From Leifsonia sp. TF02-11 (lineage in GTDB: Bacteria; Actinomycetota; Actinomycetes; Actinomycetales; Microbacteriaceae), in contig NZ_JAGEKP010000027.1 of assembly GCF_017565305.1 (NCBI RefSeq), positions 1 to 43,746 of the forward strand: DNA of 43,746 nt, given 5' to 3'. Made by a program: the position numbers and the translations under genes. The notes below the pieces were generated by a model, which made no database searches, had not been told where the DNA came from, and was given only the letters and a program-made list of their open reading frames with translations. Below, piece after piece: positions 1 through 9,807 of the stretch (the first letter of the stretch is position 1; every line of letters starts with the position of its first letter).

Positions 1-161
1 CGGTTACCGTCTTCGACGTCGGCTTGACGGAGCCAGTTCTGCAACGTCGCTTCGCTGATACCGAAGTCGGCGGCGATCTGTTTGATGGTGACGCCGCTCT
101 CGCGGCTGCGAGCAACCGCAACGACGTCCTCGCGGAACTCTCTGGGATAGGGGCCGGGCAT
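1..161 (-). CDS. IS3-family transposase OrfA, N-terminal part
   Basis: Reading the minus strand from ATG at 161 gives MPGPYPREFREDVVAVAR and then a helix-turn-helix segment (TIKQIAADFGISEATLQNWL). This is the usual start of IS3-group OrfA proteins, which bind the element ends and are joined by frameshifting to the DDE-domain OrfB. The gene runs off the left edge of the window, so only about 53 codons are visible and OrfB cannot be seen. It marks a mobile element at the left border of the sulfide/copper region. The family call rests on this N-terminus only. Confidence 0.8.
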   Translation of the reverse strand, partial: MPGPYPREFREDVVAVARSRESGVTIKQIAADFGISEATLQNWLRQADVEDGN

Positions 162-215
162 GATGACATCCTCCCCGTCAGCGCCTCCCGGCACTAACGA
201 TCAGTTGTCACCAAT
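1..215 (-). mobile_element. End of an IS3-like insertion sequence
   Basis: This covers the OrfA fragment plus about 50 bases of leader. On the minus strand the leader begins near 215 with TGGTGACAACTGATCG, which resembles the outer end of an IS3-type element upstream of OrfA. The exact terminus and target duplication cannot be fixed because the other end lies outside the window. Confidence 0.4.
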
Positions 216-545
216 CCGTTCCTCACGCCCCGCGGTGCTGGATGTTATCGCAGAATCAGAGCCGATCCGGTGCGTTCGCGCGGACCTGCCGCTCCACAAG
301 ATCCTCAAGAGTGGCCGTCTCGGGCTTCCTTATCTGCACCAAGCAGGTGTCAATTGGCTGTGCGCCATCGGGGCACAGGCTGTTCTATGGGCGAACGTGC
401 GGTCTGCAAAGATGCACACAGCACCGCAGCCAGAACTCGGCGCATCGGAGAGCAGACGAGAAGAATTAGCGCGCTGAGGTGTCCGGCCCGACCGTGCACG
501 ATCTGGCGGCAAACGGGCTGACCACTATCGGGGCTCTCACCGAGA
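216..545. other. Gap with no recognisable gene
   Basis: About 330 bases between the IS end and the dsrE-like gene. Short open frames exist on both strands, but none has a convincing ribosome-binding site or a recognisable protein. A plus-strand frame near 475-600 reads VHDLAANGLTTIGALTEI, which looks protein-like and could be the tail of a disrupted gene. I cannot name it. Confidence 0.4.
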
Positions 546-1601
<1,056 letters not shown>

Positions 1602-1603
1602 GG

Positions 1604-1786
1604 TCAGCCGCGTCCGAAGAGCCGGCCGAAGAAGCCACCGCCAGATGCGGCGGCCTTCTCGGCGTCGGTGTGGGTGCCGTTGCACCACTGGTTCGCGGGC
1701 ACGCGGCGGCGCACGTCGGCGACGTGCTGGCCATAGCCGCTCCATGTCGTCTTGCCGCAGACTTTGCAGGTGGCGGGGTAGCACAT
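1604..1786 (-). CDS. Small cysteine-containing protein upstream of thioredoxin
   Basis: 60 residues, MCYPATCKVCGKTTWSGYG and onward. Cysteines at positions 2, 7, 10 and 35 with a CxxC pair suggest a small zinc ribbon. The end is glycine- and phenylalanine-rich (GGGFFGRLFGRG). It is the first gene of a thioredoxin operon and divergent from the CoA-disulfide reductase gene. Its close spacing to trxA suggests a linked redox or zinc role, but no function can be assigned from sequence. Confidence 0.65.
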   Translation of the reverse strand: MCYPATCKVCGKTTWSGYGQHVADVRRRVPANQWCNGTHTDAEKAAASGGGFFGRLFGRG

Positions 1787-1829
1787 GGGTTGAGGCTCGC
1801 TTTCTCAAGGTCGGCTGGGGGCGGTTGGT

Positions 1830-1868
1830 TATACCCCCCTCCGTATAGTACGATACCCGGTAGGGTAT
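1830..1868. promoter_or_regulatory. Twin CstR-type operators in the divergent trx / CoADR promoter
   Basis: Two dyads lie in the 110-base divergent gap. TATAC (1830-1834) pairs with GTATA (1843-1847), and ATACCC-GGTA-GGGTAT spans 1853-1868 with perfect 6-base arms. The second matches the CsoR/CstR consensus. A good ribosome-binding site (AGGAGG, about 1882-1887) follows for the gene starting at 1897. This predicts that the CstR-like protein represses both directions until persulfide appears. Confidence 0.7.
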
Positions 1869-1896
1869 AACAAGCCGACCTCAGGAGGTCCACAGC

Positions 1897-3600
1897 ATGA
1901 AGACCGTGATTGTCGGCGGAGTCGCCGCAGGAATGTCCGCAGCGACCCGGCTGCGCAGGCTCGACGAGTCTGCGGAGATCGTGGTGTTCGAACGGGGTCC
2001 GTATGTCTCGTACGCGAACTGCGGGCTGCCGTATTACGTCGGCGGGGTGATCGCCGATCGGTCGTCGCTGCTGCTGCAGACGCCGCAGTCGCTCGCGGCG
2101 CGGTTCCGGTTGGATGTCCGCGCCGGGCACGAGGTGATCAGCGTCGACCCCGCCGCACGCACGGTGTCGGTTCTCGATGTGGCCGCGGGCGACACCTTCG
2201 TCGAATGCTACGATGAGCTGATCCTCGCCGTCGGGGCATCCGTGCGGGAGGCGGCAGGGCATACCGGCATCCCCACCCATACCCTCCGCACCGTCGAAGA
2301 CGTAGACGCGATCGGCGTGCTCGTGCAGGCGGCCGCGGACAATCCGTCGGTCCTCGTCGTCGGGGGAGGGTTCATCGGCCTGGAGGCCGTCGAGAACCTG
2401 GTGCGCCGCCGCATCCACGTCACCCTCATCCAGCGGTCGACGCAGATCCTCACCCCGCTGGACCCAGAGATGGTGGCGCCCATGGAGGCGCAGCTGCGCA
2501 GCCACGGCGTCGACATCCGCACCGCGGTTACCATCGATTCGGCCGAGGCTGGCGCGGTGCGGCTCAGCGACGGCGCGATGCTGCGGCCGGATTTCATCGT
2601 CGACGCCTCCGGGGTCGTGCCCAGCGTCGACCTCGCCCGCTCCGCCGGCCTCCGTCTTGGGCCCACGGGCGGGATCGCCGTCGACGCCGCCAACCGCACG
2701 AGCGACCCGCACATCTACGCCGTCGGCGACGGCGTCGAGAAGGTCGACGCGCTCTCCGGATCGGAAGTCCTGGTCGCGATGGCAGGTCTCGCCAACCGTC
2801 ACGGCCGCACCGTCGCCGACGTGATCGCAGGACGCGACGAGCAGAACACCCCGGCGCTGGGCACCGCGATCGTGAAGGTGTTCGACACCGTCGCCGCGAA
2901 GGTCGGGTGGAGCGAGCGGCAGCTGGTCACCGCCGGCCGCGCGCACCGCGTCATCCACACCCACCCCGCCTCGCACGCCACCTACTACCCGGGCGCCCAG
3001 CCCATGTCGATGAAGCTCCTGGTCGACCCGGTTTCGGATGCGATCCTCGGCGCTCAGATCGTCGGCGGCGAAGGCGTGGACAAGCGCATCGACGTGCTCG
3101 CGGTCGCCATGACCGGCGGCATCACCGCATCCCGCCTCACCCGTCTGGAGCTGGCCTACGCCCCTCAGTTTGGCTCCGCAAAGGACCCGGTCAACCAGCT
3201 CGGCTACGTGGCCGACAACCTCCGCACCGGCGCCACCCGCACCCTTCAGTGGCACGAGCTCGGCACGGCGCTGAAGGTCGGGACGACCCTCGTGGACGTC
3301 CGCACCGCCCACGAGCATGCCGCCGGCGCCATCCCGGGAGCGGTCAACATCCCCGTCGACGAACTCCGCGGCCGGCTCGCCGAACTGCCCGACGGTCCGC
3401 TCGTCGTGCACTGCCAAGTGGGCCAGCGCGGCCACACCGCCGCGCGCATCCTCGCTCAGCACGGCCGCGACGTCGTCAACCTCGACGGCGGCTACCGCAC
3501 CTGGGCCGCCGGAACATCAGGCGCCACCGCCTCCCGAGATAACAACGCCCGGCAGAGCATCAGATGGAGGGCGAACATTCCCGCCACCGCAAACGCGTAG
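1897..3600 (+). CDS. CoA-disulfide reductase / persulfide reductase with C-terminal rhodanese domain
   Basis: 567 residues. The N-terminal FAD-binding motif (VIVGGVAAGMSAATRLRR) is followed by the active cysteine C42 in SYANCGLPYYVGG. A second dinucleotide-binding motif (VLVVGGGFIGLEAVENL) and a C-terminal rhodanese domain from about 460 come next, with active-site loop HCQVGQRGH (C506). This is the CoADR-RHD architecture, which reduces CoA-disulfides and CoA- or polysulfide-persulfides with NAD(P)H. It sits in the cytosol next to CstR, thioredoxin and DsrE proteins. It is divergent from the trx operon across paired CstR-type boxes, so induction by sulfide is expected. The last 30 residues after the rhodanese fold look unstructured. 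Confidence 0.9.
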   Translation: MKTVIVGGVAAGMSAATRLRRLDESAEIVVFERGPYVSYANCGLPYYVGGVIADRSSLLLQTPQSLAARFRLDVRAGHEVISVDPAARTVSVLDVAAGDTFVECYDELILAVGASVREAAGHTGIPTHTLRTVEDVDAIGVLVQAAADNPSVLVVGGGFIGLEAVENLVRRRIHVTLIQRSTQILTPLDPEMVAPMEAQLRSHGVDIRTAVTIDSAEAGAVRLSDGAMLRPDFIVDASGVVPSVDLARSAGLRLGPTGGIAVDAANRTSDPHIYAVGDGVEKVDALSGSEVLVAMAGLANRHGRTVADVIAGRDEQNTPALGTAIVKVFDTVAAKVGWSERQLVTAGRAHRVIHTHPASHATYYPGAQPMSMKLLVDPVSDAILGAQIVGGEGVDKRIDVLAVAMTGGITASRLTRLELAYAPQFGSAKDPVNQLGYVADNLRTGATRTLQWHELGTALKVGTTLVDVRTAHEHAAGAIPGAVNIPVDELRGRLAELPDGPLVVHCQVGQRGHTAARILAQHGRDVVNLDGGYRTWAAGTSGATASRDNNARQSIRWRANIPATANA

Positions 3601-3959
3601 AGCGTATGTCGCGGTTACCAGGGCCAGCGGCCGTCTCGCGGCCGCGGCTCTTACCAGGCGCGCCGAGGATGATGGCGAGCATGTCCACCGTGTGAATAGG
3701 AGCGCGGTCACGTCCAAGGCGATACTCGCCACCAATCCTCTAGCCTCAACTGCCGTATCCGCCACAACATCCCTTCCGTACGACGGCGCTGGGTATGGGA
3801 AGCTGCGCTAATCATCTGTGCTCTTGTCGATCCAGGTGCCCTGGGACCAACCAGTTGACATGCCGTTGCTGACGGGCTCACACCTTGGTACTTGGCTCGG
3901 ACGCGCATGAGCAGCCCACTGGACGGGGGGGCATCGCGAACGCAAGGAGCGTCGTTGAC
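3601..3959. other. Intergenic gap, possible degraded membrane-protein gene
   Basis: About 360 bases between two gene 3' ends. On the minus strand, separate frames give protein-like hydrophobic pieces: VDMLAIILGAP near 3680, RRPLALVTATYA near 3610-3640, and then YAFAVAGMFALHLMLCRALL overlapping the end of the reductase gene. Together they look like a membrane protein broken by frameshifts, but no family can be named and chance open frames are common at this GC content. Confidence 0.25.
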
Positions 3960-5504
3960 TCAGTTCTTCTCGTAGCCGAGGACGGCCATCATGCCGGCTT
4001 CGGCGTGGTAGATGTTGTGGCAGTGGGTCATCCACCGGCCGGGGTTGTCGGCGTCGAGCAGCACCGTAACGGACTGGTGGGGCAGCACGATAGCGGTGTC
4101 TTTGCGTGGGCCGCCGTCGAGCTGGAAGGTGTGGCCGTGGATATGGAAGGGGTGCCACATCATGGTCTGGTTGGCGATAGTGAACTGAACGCGTTCTCCC
4201 TGTCGAACGGAGTAGGCGCCGTCGAGGGGGTTGTTCATGTCGAACGCTTTGCCGTTGATGCCCCAGTCGTACTTCATCATTCCGCCGGTGAGGGCGATCT
4301 TGATACGGCGGTCGACGCCGCGTCGCCGCAGGGTGTCGGCGGGGGTGGCGGTGAGAATCGACGCGGTGATCGGCAACGTGGTGGGCGCTGCTGAGCTGTC
4401 TGAGCTTGGCGAGGGGCTGCTGAGGTTTGAGCGGAGGACGGCGAAGCCGCGGGCGGCTTTGCCAACGGCTTCGGCGATGATGGGGAAGGCGCCGTCGGCG
4501 ATAGTGATGATCGCGTCGTAGCGTTCGCCCATTCCAAGCAAGATGCTGTCGCCCTCGACTGGGTTCACCGGGTATCCGTCGGTGTGGGTGACGGTGAGCC
4601 GGTGTCCGCCGACGGAGAACCGGAACGCGGTGTCGCCGCCGGCGTTGATGATGCGCAGGCGTACGCGCTGGCCAGGTTTGGCGGTGAAGGTCGCCGGGTC
4701 TCCTGCTGGGCGGCCGTTGATGAGGTAGTAGGGGTAGTAGACGTCTCCGGAGTCGCCGCCGAGCAGGCTGGAGGCGGTGCCGGTAAGCAGATTGCCGTTG
4801 CGGGTAGGGGTGCCGCCGTCTTGGCCGCCGCCCATCATCCCTCCCATCCCTCCCATGCCGCCCATTCCGCCCATGCCGCTCATTCCCTTCTTGAGATCGG
4901 CGAGGACCTGGTCGGGGGTGGCGGTGACGCCGTCGAGCCAGTCGTCAAGGATGAGTACCCAGTCGTGGTCGTAGCTGAGCGGTTCGTGCGGGTCTTCGAT
5001 GATGAGCGGGCCTTGGAGGCCGCGGTCGAGTTGCGGGCCGACGTGCGGGTGGTACCAGTAGGTTCCGGGCGCGTCGGCGGTGAACTCGTAGTCAAAGGAG
5101 GCTCCGGGAGTGATCGGCTGCTGGGTGATCGGCGGGACGCCGTCCATGTTGTTGCGCAGGGCGATGCCGTGCCAGTGCACGGTGGTGTCATCCGGCAGCT
5201 GGTTGATCACGCGGGCCTGGATGCTGTCACCGGCGGTGGCGCGGATCGTCGGTCCGGGGACCTGCCCGTTGTACGCCCAGGTGGAGGCGGTGCGGCCGGC
5301 CAGATCGATGTCGGCCTTGCCGGCGGTCAACTCGACGCGGGTGCTGTGCCCGGTGCGTCGGCGCGCCTTCTCGGCCGCGGCGACGGGGCTGCTGGTGGCG
5401 GTGAGAAGGTTCGGGCCGCCCGTGCAGGCGGCGAGGGCGAACGCAGTGGCTACGCCGGCGCCGCCCAGGAGGAGGCTGCGGCGGGTGAGGTTCGGGTTGT
5501 TCAT
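3960..5504 (-). CDS. Multicopper oxidase, Tat-exported lipoprotein type
   Basis: 514 residues. The N-terminus has a twin-arginine signal (RRSLLLGG, 8-15) followed by a lipobox-like LAAC (C27), so it is probably exported folded and lipid-anchored. All four copper-binding motifs are present: HWHG (110-113), YHPH (151-154), HPFHIHGH and the C-terminal HCHNIYHAEAGMM. A Met/Gly stretch (GMGGMGG repeats, about 210-225) resembles the Met-rich insert of CueO-type cuprous oxidases. Likely role: oxidation of Cu(I) to less toxic Cu(II) outside the membrane. It is the last gene of an operon with a DUF305 lipoprotein and a DUF6153 protein. Confidence 0.92.
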   Translation of the reverse strand: MNNPNLTRRSLLLGGAGVATAFALAACTGGPNLLTATSSPVAAAEKARRRTGHSTRVELTAGKADIDLAGRTASTWAYNGQVPGPTIRATAGDSIQARVINQLPDDTTVHWHGIALRNNMDGVPPITQQPITPGASFDYEFTADAPGTYWYHPHVGPQLDRGLQGPLIIEDPHEPLSYDHDWVLILDDWLDGVTATPDQVLADLKKGMSGMGGMGGMGGMGGMMGGGQDGGTPTRNGNLLTGTASSLLGGDSGDVYYPYYLINGRPAGDPATFTAKPGQRVRLRIINAGGDTAFRFSVGGHRLTVTHTDGYPVNPVEGDSILLGMGERYDAIITIADGAFPIIAEAVGKAARGFAVLRSNLSSPSPSSDSSAAPTTLPITASILTATPADTLRRRGVDRRIKIALTGGMMKYDWGINGKAFDMNNPLDGAYSVRQGERVQFTIANQTMMWHPFHIHGHTFQLDGGPRKDTAIVLPHQSVTVLLDADNPGRWMTHCHNIYHAEAGMMAVLGYEKN

Positions 5505-5619
5505 CAGATGTCCTGTGGAGAAGCGACCAGAGGGGTCGAGAGAGAAGCGGAGGGGCGGGCGCCGCCACGGATTGGGGGGAGAGGGGTGACGGCGCCCGCG
5601 TCTGGTGGACCGGGAAGGG

Positions 5620-6228
5620 TTACAGGCTCGCCAGGAGCTGCTTCATGGTGGCGATCTCGGCGGTCTGTGCTGCGGCGATCTTCTTCGCCAGCGTGACGGC
5701 GTCGGTCGCTTTCCCCTGCCCGGTCTCGGTCGTGGCCATGGTGATGGCGCCCTGGTGGTGCTGGATCATCTGGGTGAGGAACAGTTTCGCGGCGTCCGCG
5801 CCGGACGCGTTCTTCAGAGCGTCCATGTCCTGCTGCGACATCATCCCGCCACCGCCCATGTCCATCCCGCCCATGTCGGTCTTCTGACCCCATGTGGTGA
5901 GCCAGCCGTTCATGGTGTCGATCTCGGGCTGCTGGGCGGCCTTGATCTTCTGAGCGAGGTCGGTGACCCGCGGGTCCACACCCTGCTTGGCCAGGAGGGT
6001 GTCGGACATCTCGATGGCCTGCTTGTGGTGGGGAACCATGTCCATGGCGAAGGTGATGTCGGCCTGGTTGTGGTCGGAGGTTACCGTGTCGGTGCTCGAG
6101 GTGCTGTGGTCCATTCCGGGCATGTTGCCCATGCCGGAGTTGTTTCCGGAGGAGCCGGCGGTGCAGCCCGCCAGGGCGGCCGCTGTCAGGAGCGCGCCGG
6201 ATGCGATCGCGATCAGTTTGGTGTTCAT
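5620..6228 (-). CDS. DUF305 family lipoprotein, putative extracytoplasmic copper-binding protein
   Basis: 202 residues from ATG at 6228. A signal peptide ends in a lipobox (ALAGC, C22). After a Met-rich stretch (GMGNMPGMDH) the DUF305 domain appears twice: ITFAMDMVPHHKQAIEMS and FLTQMIQHHQGAITMA carry the characteristic M-x-x-HH motif. A Gly/Met linker (MGGMDMGGGGMM) separates the two halves. DUF305 proteins occur with copper resistance genes and some bind copper. Position between a multicopper oxidase and a DUF6153 gene supports an extracytoplasmic copper-buffering role. The biochemical role here is inferred. Confidence 0.85.
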   Translation of the reverse strand: MNTKLIAIASGALLTAAALAGCTAGSSGNNSGMGNMPGMDHSTSSTDTVTSDHNQADITFAMDMVPHHKQAIEMSDTLLAKQGVDPRVTDLAQKIKAAQQPEIDTMNGWLTTWGQKTDMGGMDMGGGGMMSQQDMDALKNASGADAAKLFLTQMIQHHQGAITMATTETGQGKATDAVTLAKKIAAAQTAEIATMKQLLASL

Positions 6229-6311
6229 TGGGTGGTCTCTTTCGTCGTGTGGAATCTGCGGATGGTGGGCAGGCGGAAGCACCTCCACGCGGTGCGCGGG
6301 TGCAGCGTGCG

Positions 6312-6773
6312 TCATCTGCGATCGACTGAAAGAGCCACAAGCGATGGTGGGGATAGTGCCCCGATGGATCGGGCGAACCTGCGGGCCAGGTTCGCAGGCA
6401 CGGCGCGCGAGGCGACGCCCAGCAGTGCCCGGCCGAGTGCGGGAGCGATCAGGAGGATGGTCACTGCCAGAAGCGCCAGGGTGCAGACCATGGCGGTCAT
6501 GTCGTGCATCGGGTCGCACTCGCCGGCCGCGCATCCAGTGCTCATCGCGTTGTCCGGCGGGGACGGCACGACAGTTGCCGTGTGCGACTGGTCAGTGTGT
6601 GACGCAGCCGCGAGGGTTACCACCGGTTCACTCCCGGCCTGATGCATTTGGCTCATGGGAGTGCTGACCACGTGCATCGCTAGGATCCCGGTTACGACAC
6701 CGGCGACCGCGATCAGGAGGACGAGGACGCAACGCCAGGTGCGGGTGCGCATCGAAAAACAATCGGCGAGCAT
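6312..6773 (-). CDS. DUF6153-like membrane protein
   Basis: About 153 residues from ATG at 6773, chosen because a strong ribosome-binding site (AAGGAGGAG) lies just upstream; the longer open frame has no such site. A first membrane helix (VLVLLIAVAGVVTGILAMHVV) is followed by an external loop with Met, His and Cys (MSQMHQ, CAAGECDPMHDMTAM). A second helix (VCTLALLAVTILLIAPAL) precedes a basic tail. This resembles the small DUF6153 proteins found beside DUF305 genes in actinobacteria. The thiol- and Met-containing loop may touch copper. It is the first gene of the DUF6153-DUF305-oxidase operon. Confidence 0.65.
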   Translation of the reverse strand: MLADCFSMRTRTWRCVLVLLIAVAGVVTGILAMHVVSTPMSQMHQAGSEPVVTLAAASHTDQSHTATVVPSPPDNAMSTGCAAGECDPMHDMTAMVCTLALLAVTILLIAPALGRALLGVASRAVPANLARRFARSIGALSPPSLVALSVDRR

Positions 6774-6813
6774 TTCTCCTCCTTTCAAGAGACACGGTAA
6801 CGGCGCAGTCTGG

Positions 6814-6829
6814 ATACCCGCCGGGGGTT
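6814..6829. promoter_or_regulatory. Candidate CsoR box in the divergent promoter region
   Basis: TACCC-GCCG-GGGGT (core 6815-6828) departs from the TACCC-N4-GGGTA consensus at one arm position. It lies between the DUF6153 operon (minus) and the SHOCT gene (plus), so it could control both. It is weaker than the boxes at 1853 and 12650. Confidence 0.45.
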
Positions 6830-6910
6830 TTACTTGACGGGACTTAGTACCCGATCTCTTTCGGGATCCATGCGTCATGCTGGGTGAAGGACATCCCAGA
6901 GGAGGCGGCC

Positions 6911-7156
6911 GTGTACGGGTGGATGATGGGCGGCGGCGCTTGGTGGGTCTTCTGGCTGGTCGTGCCACTGCTGATCATCGCGGTTGTCGTCGTGCTGGTC
7001 GTTGCTCTGACCCGGCGGGGACCGTCGGGTGGAGATAACTCTGTCCCGCTGCGTCCCTCTGCCCGGGCGATCCTTGACGAGCGGTATGCCCGAGGCGAGA
7101 TTGATCACGAGGAATACGTCAGGCGGTGCGACGAGCTGGGACGCTCGAGCAGCTGA
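6911..7156 (+). CDS. SHOCT-domain small membrane protein
   Basis: 81 residues from GTG at 6911, preceded by AGAGGAGG at good spacing; a longer GTG start at 6884 lacks one. One transmembrane helix (WWVFWLVVPLLIIAVVVVLVVAL) is followed by a SHOCT motif near the C-terminus (AILDERYARGEIDHEEYVRRCDEL). SHOCT modules are short helical pairs, often at the end of membrane proteins, with an oligomerisation role proposed. Small SHOCT proteins are frequent in actinobacterial copper clusters. It converges with csoR. Confidence 0.75.
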   Translation: MYGWMMGGGAWWVFWLVVPLLIIAVVVVLVVALTRRGPSGGDNSVPLRPSARAILDERYARGEIDHEEYVRRCDELGRSSS

Positions 7157-7173
7157 TCCGATCGGGCGCGCTT

Positions 7174-7491
7174 TTAGGAGCGGACGAGCCGGGCGATGGC
7201 GTCGCTGGCTTCTTGGATCTTGGCCTGTCCTTCCTCGCCGCTCAGCAGCACGGCGTCGGCGACGCAGTGCTTGAGGTGGTCGTCGACCAGGCCGAGGGCG
7301 ACGCTCTTGAGGGCGGAGGTGAGCGCGGAGATCTGGGTGAGGATGTCGATGCAGTACTGCTCCTCGTCGACCATCCGGGCGATTCCGCGGGCTTGTCCTT
7401 CGATGCGGCTGAGGCGGCGCATGTAGCTGGCTTTGTCAGTGATGTAGCCGTGTTCGTGCTCATGCTGTGTGGCGGCCGTGGTGTCGTTCAT
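7174..7491 (-). CDS. csoR: Copper-sensing repressor CsoR
   Basis: 105 residues, DUF156 fold, with the complete Cu(I) set C47, H72 and C76. The spacing of 25 and 4 equals Cys36-His61-Cys65 of M. tuberculosis CsoR. A short His-rich N-terminal tail (HEHEH) precedes the fold. It is the last gene of the copZ-copA-YHS-copB-csoR operon, 17 bases after copB, so it is made with the exporters it controls. Its likely target is the palindrome at 12650-12668. The window also holds a paralogue (908-1174) lacking the metal-binding His. Confidence 0.93.
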   Translation of the reverse strand: MNDTTAATQHEHEHGYITDKASYMRRLSRIEGQARGIARMVDEEQYCIDILTQISALTSALKSVALGLVDDHLKHCVADAVLLSGEEGQAKIQEASDAIARLVRS

Positions 7492-7508
7492 GGAGGCTCC
7501 AAGAATGG

Positions 7509-9749
7509 TTAGACGCGGGAGGCGGGTTGCGGGGTCTCCGGCATCGTACGGGATCGGTCGAGGGCGGCTCGGGCGCTGGTCTCCGGTCGCAGGTCGAGTC
7601 GGCGTAGCAGCTGCGCGTTGAGTGCGACGACGATGGTGGACAGCGACATCAGGATGGCGCCGACCGACATCGGAAGAACGAAGCCGATGGGTGCGAGGAC
7701 ACCGGCGGCGAGCGGGACGGATATCAAGTTGTAGCCGGCTGCCCACCAGAGGTTCTGCTTCATCTTGTGGTAGCTGGCCCGGGAGAGCTCGATCACCGAT
7801 AGCACGGAGCGGGGGTCGTCGCTGGCGAGGATGACCCCGGCGGAGGCGATTGCCACATCGGTGCCGGCGCCGATCGCGATGCCGACGTCGGCCTGGGCCA
7901 GCGCGGGCGCGTCGTTCACGCCGTCGCCGACCATCGCCACCTTGCGGCCCTCCTCCTGCAGCTCCTTGACCTTCGCGGACTTGTCCTCGGGTCGCACCCC
8001 GGCGAAGTACCGGTCAATGCCGAGGTCGGTCGCGACCGACTTGGCGACCGCGTCGGCGTCGCCGGTGATCATCACGACCTGCACGTTCTGTGCGTGCAGC
8101 GCGTCGACCGCCTGCCGGGACTCCTCGCGGATCTCGTCGGCGAGCTTCAGCGCGCCAGCGACCTGCCCGTCGACAAGGACGTGGAGGATGATCGCGCCAT
8201 CCTCCCGCCAGGCGTCGGCGACTCGGAGTTCGTCGACGCCCGCCTCGTGTAGCAGGTTGGGGCCTCCGACCTGGATGTGGTGGCCGTCGACCGTGGCCGA
8301 TACTCCAACGGCCGGTGACGACTCGAAACCGGATGCCCCGCCCACCTGCAGGTGACCTGCGGTGGCGGCGTTGACGATCGCCCGGGCGAGGGGGTGCTCG
8401 GAGTCGGCTTCGGCCGCGGCGGCCAGTGCCAGAAGCTGATCGGAGCTCATCCTGTCAGTGGTCTCGATGGCGGTGACGGTGGGTTCGCCCCTGGTCAGGG
8501 TGCCCGTCTTGTCGAAGAGGACCGTTTCGACGGTGCGCATGCTCTCCAGGGCCAGCCGGTCCTTCACCAGGACACCACCGCGGGCCGCGCGCTCGGTGGC
8601 GATGGAGACCACCAGCGGGATGGCCAGGCCGAGCGCGTGCGGGCAGGCGATCACCAGGACGGTGATGGTGCGCACGACCGCCTCGTCGGGCAGGCCGATC
8701 AGGGTCCACACGACCGCGGTGATGACGGCGGAGCCGAGGGCGAACCAGAACAGCCAGGCGGCTGCGGTGTCGGCGATCCGCTGCGCGCGGGAGGAGGAGT
8801 TCTGCGCGTCGCTGACCAGGCGCTGGATGCCGGCCAGCGCGGTGTCGTCGCCGACGGCGGTGATCTCGACGCGCAGGCCGGAGTCGGTGGCGACGGTGCC
8901 GGCGACGACGGCGGCGCCGATGTCACGGCGGACGGTGCGGGATTCGCCGGTGATCATCGACTCGTCCATACTCGCCGACCCAGAGACGATGCGGCCGTCC
9001 GCGGGGATTCGGCCGCCAGGGCGGACCACCACAACATCGCCCACCCGCAGGTCGGCGGGTGCCACCTGCACGGTATTGTCGCCCTCTACCCGCTCCGCCT
9101 CATCGGGCAGCAGGGCGGCGAGCGAGTCGAGCGCGGAGGTGGTTTGCGCCAGGGAGCGCATCTCGATCCAGTGCCCGAGCAGCATGATCACAATGAGGAG
9201 GGCGAGCTCCCACCAAAAGTCGAGCTGATGATCCAGGATGCCCAAGCTGGCGCCCCAGGAGGCGAGGAAGGCGACCGTGATCGCCAGCGCGATCAGCAGC
9301 ATCATTCCGGGCTTGAGAGCCCGCAGTTCGCTGACGGCGCCGGTCAGGAAGGGGCGGCCTCCCCAGACGTACATGACGGTGCCGAGGACGGGTGAGATCC
9401 ACGCGACCCAGGCGGCGTCCGGCAGCGGATACCCCAGGATCATCGCGAACATCGGAGAGAACCCGACCACGGGAACGGCGACGATCAGCATGATCCAGAA
9501 CAGGCGGCGGAACTGGCCGACGTGGTCACCGTGGCCGGTATGCCCGCCCATTGCTCCGTGCCCGGAGTGCGCAGCCATGTCGTGTCCGGCCATGTCGTGT
9601 TCGGCGTGCCCGGCCATGTCGCGTCCGGTGTCCCGGCCCGCGTCCTGTGCGTGGCCGCTCATGTCGGGGGCATCCTGCCCGTGACCAGGCTCGGTCTCGG
9701 TGGGGATGGTGTGCTGGGCGTGGTGGTCGTGCCCGTTGTGATCGGTCAT
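7509..9749 (-). CDS. copB: P1B-type copper-transporting ATPase, CPH class
   Basis: 746 residues. The N-terminal 80 residues form a His/Met-rich tail (HNGHDHHAQH, then MAGH and GHGDH repeats) in place of an HMA domain. Core motifs: TGES (267-270), CPH (369-371 in VIACPHALGL), DKTGT (413-417), GDGVNDAPAL and a C-terminal helix pair. The CPH transmembrane motif defines the P1B-3/CopB group, reported to export Cu(II) or Cu(I). Together with copA (CPC) in the same operon, the cell has two copper pumps of different class. The stop precedes csoR by 17 bases. Confidence 0.93.
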   Translation of the reverse strand: MTDHNGHDHHAQHTIPTETEPGHGQDAPDMSGHAQDAGRDTGRDMAGHAEHDMAGHDMAAHSGHGAMGGHTGHGDHVGQFRRLFWIMLIVAVPVVGFSPMFAMILGYPLPDAAWVAWISPVLGTVMYVWGGRPFLTGAVSELRALKPGMMLLIALAITVAFLASWGASLGILDHQLDFWWELALLIVIMLLGHWIEMRSLAQTTSALDSLAALLPDEAERVEGDNTVQVAPADLRVGDVVVVRPGGRIPADGRIVSGSASMDESMITGESRTVRRDIGAAVVAGTVATDSGLRVEITAVGDDTALAGIQRLVSDAQNSSSRAQRIADTAAAWLFWFALGSAVITAVVWTLIGLPDEAVVRTITVLVIACPHALGLAIPLVVSIATERAARGGVLVKDRLALESMRTVETVLFDKTGTLTRGEPTVTAIETTDRMSSDQLLALAAAAEADSEHPLARAIVNAATAGHLQVGGASGFESSPAVGVSATVDGHHIQVGGPNLLHEAGVDELRVADAWREDGAIILHVLVDGQVAGALKLADEIREESRQAVDALHAQNVQVVMITGDADAVAKSVATDLGIDRYFAGVRPEDKSAKVKELQEEGRKVAMVGDGVNDAPALAQADVGIAIGAGTDVAIASAGVILASDDPRSVLSVIELSRASYHKMKQNLWWAAGYNLISVPLAAGVLAPIGFVLPMSVGAILMSLSTIVVALNAQLLRRLDLRPETSARAALDRSRTMPETPQPASRV

Positions 9750-9807
9750 GGTGTTAGCCCTTCACCTGGGTGATGTGCTGGAGTCCGCCTGTACCGGGCG
9801 GTGACGG

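Noticed and set aside
6850-6865. Small dyad CCCGA/TCGGG upstream of the SHOCT gene, considered as a terminator or operator
   Set aside because: The five-base arms are too short at this GC content to mean anything without further support.
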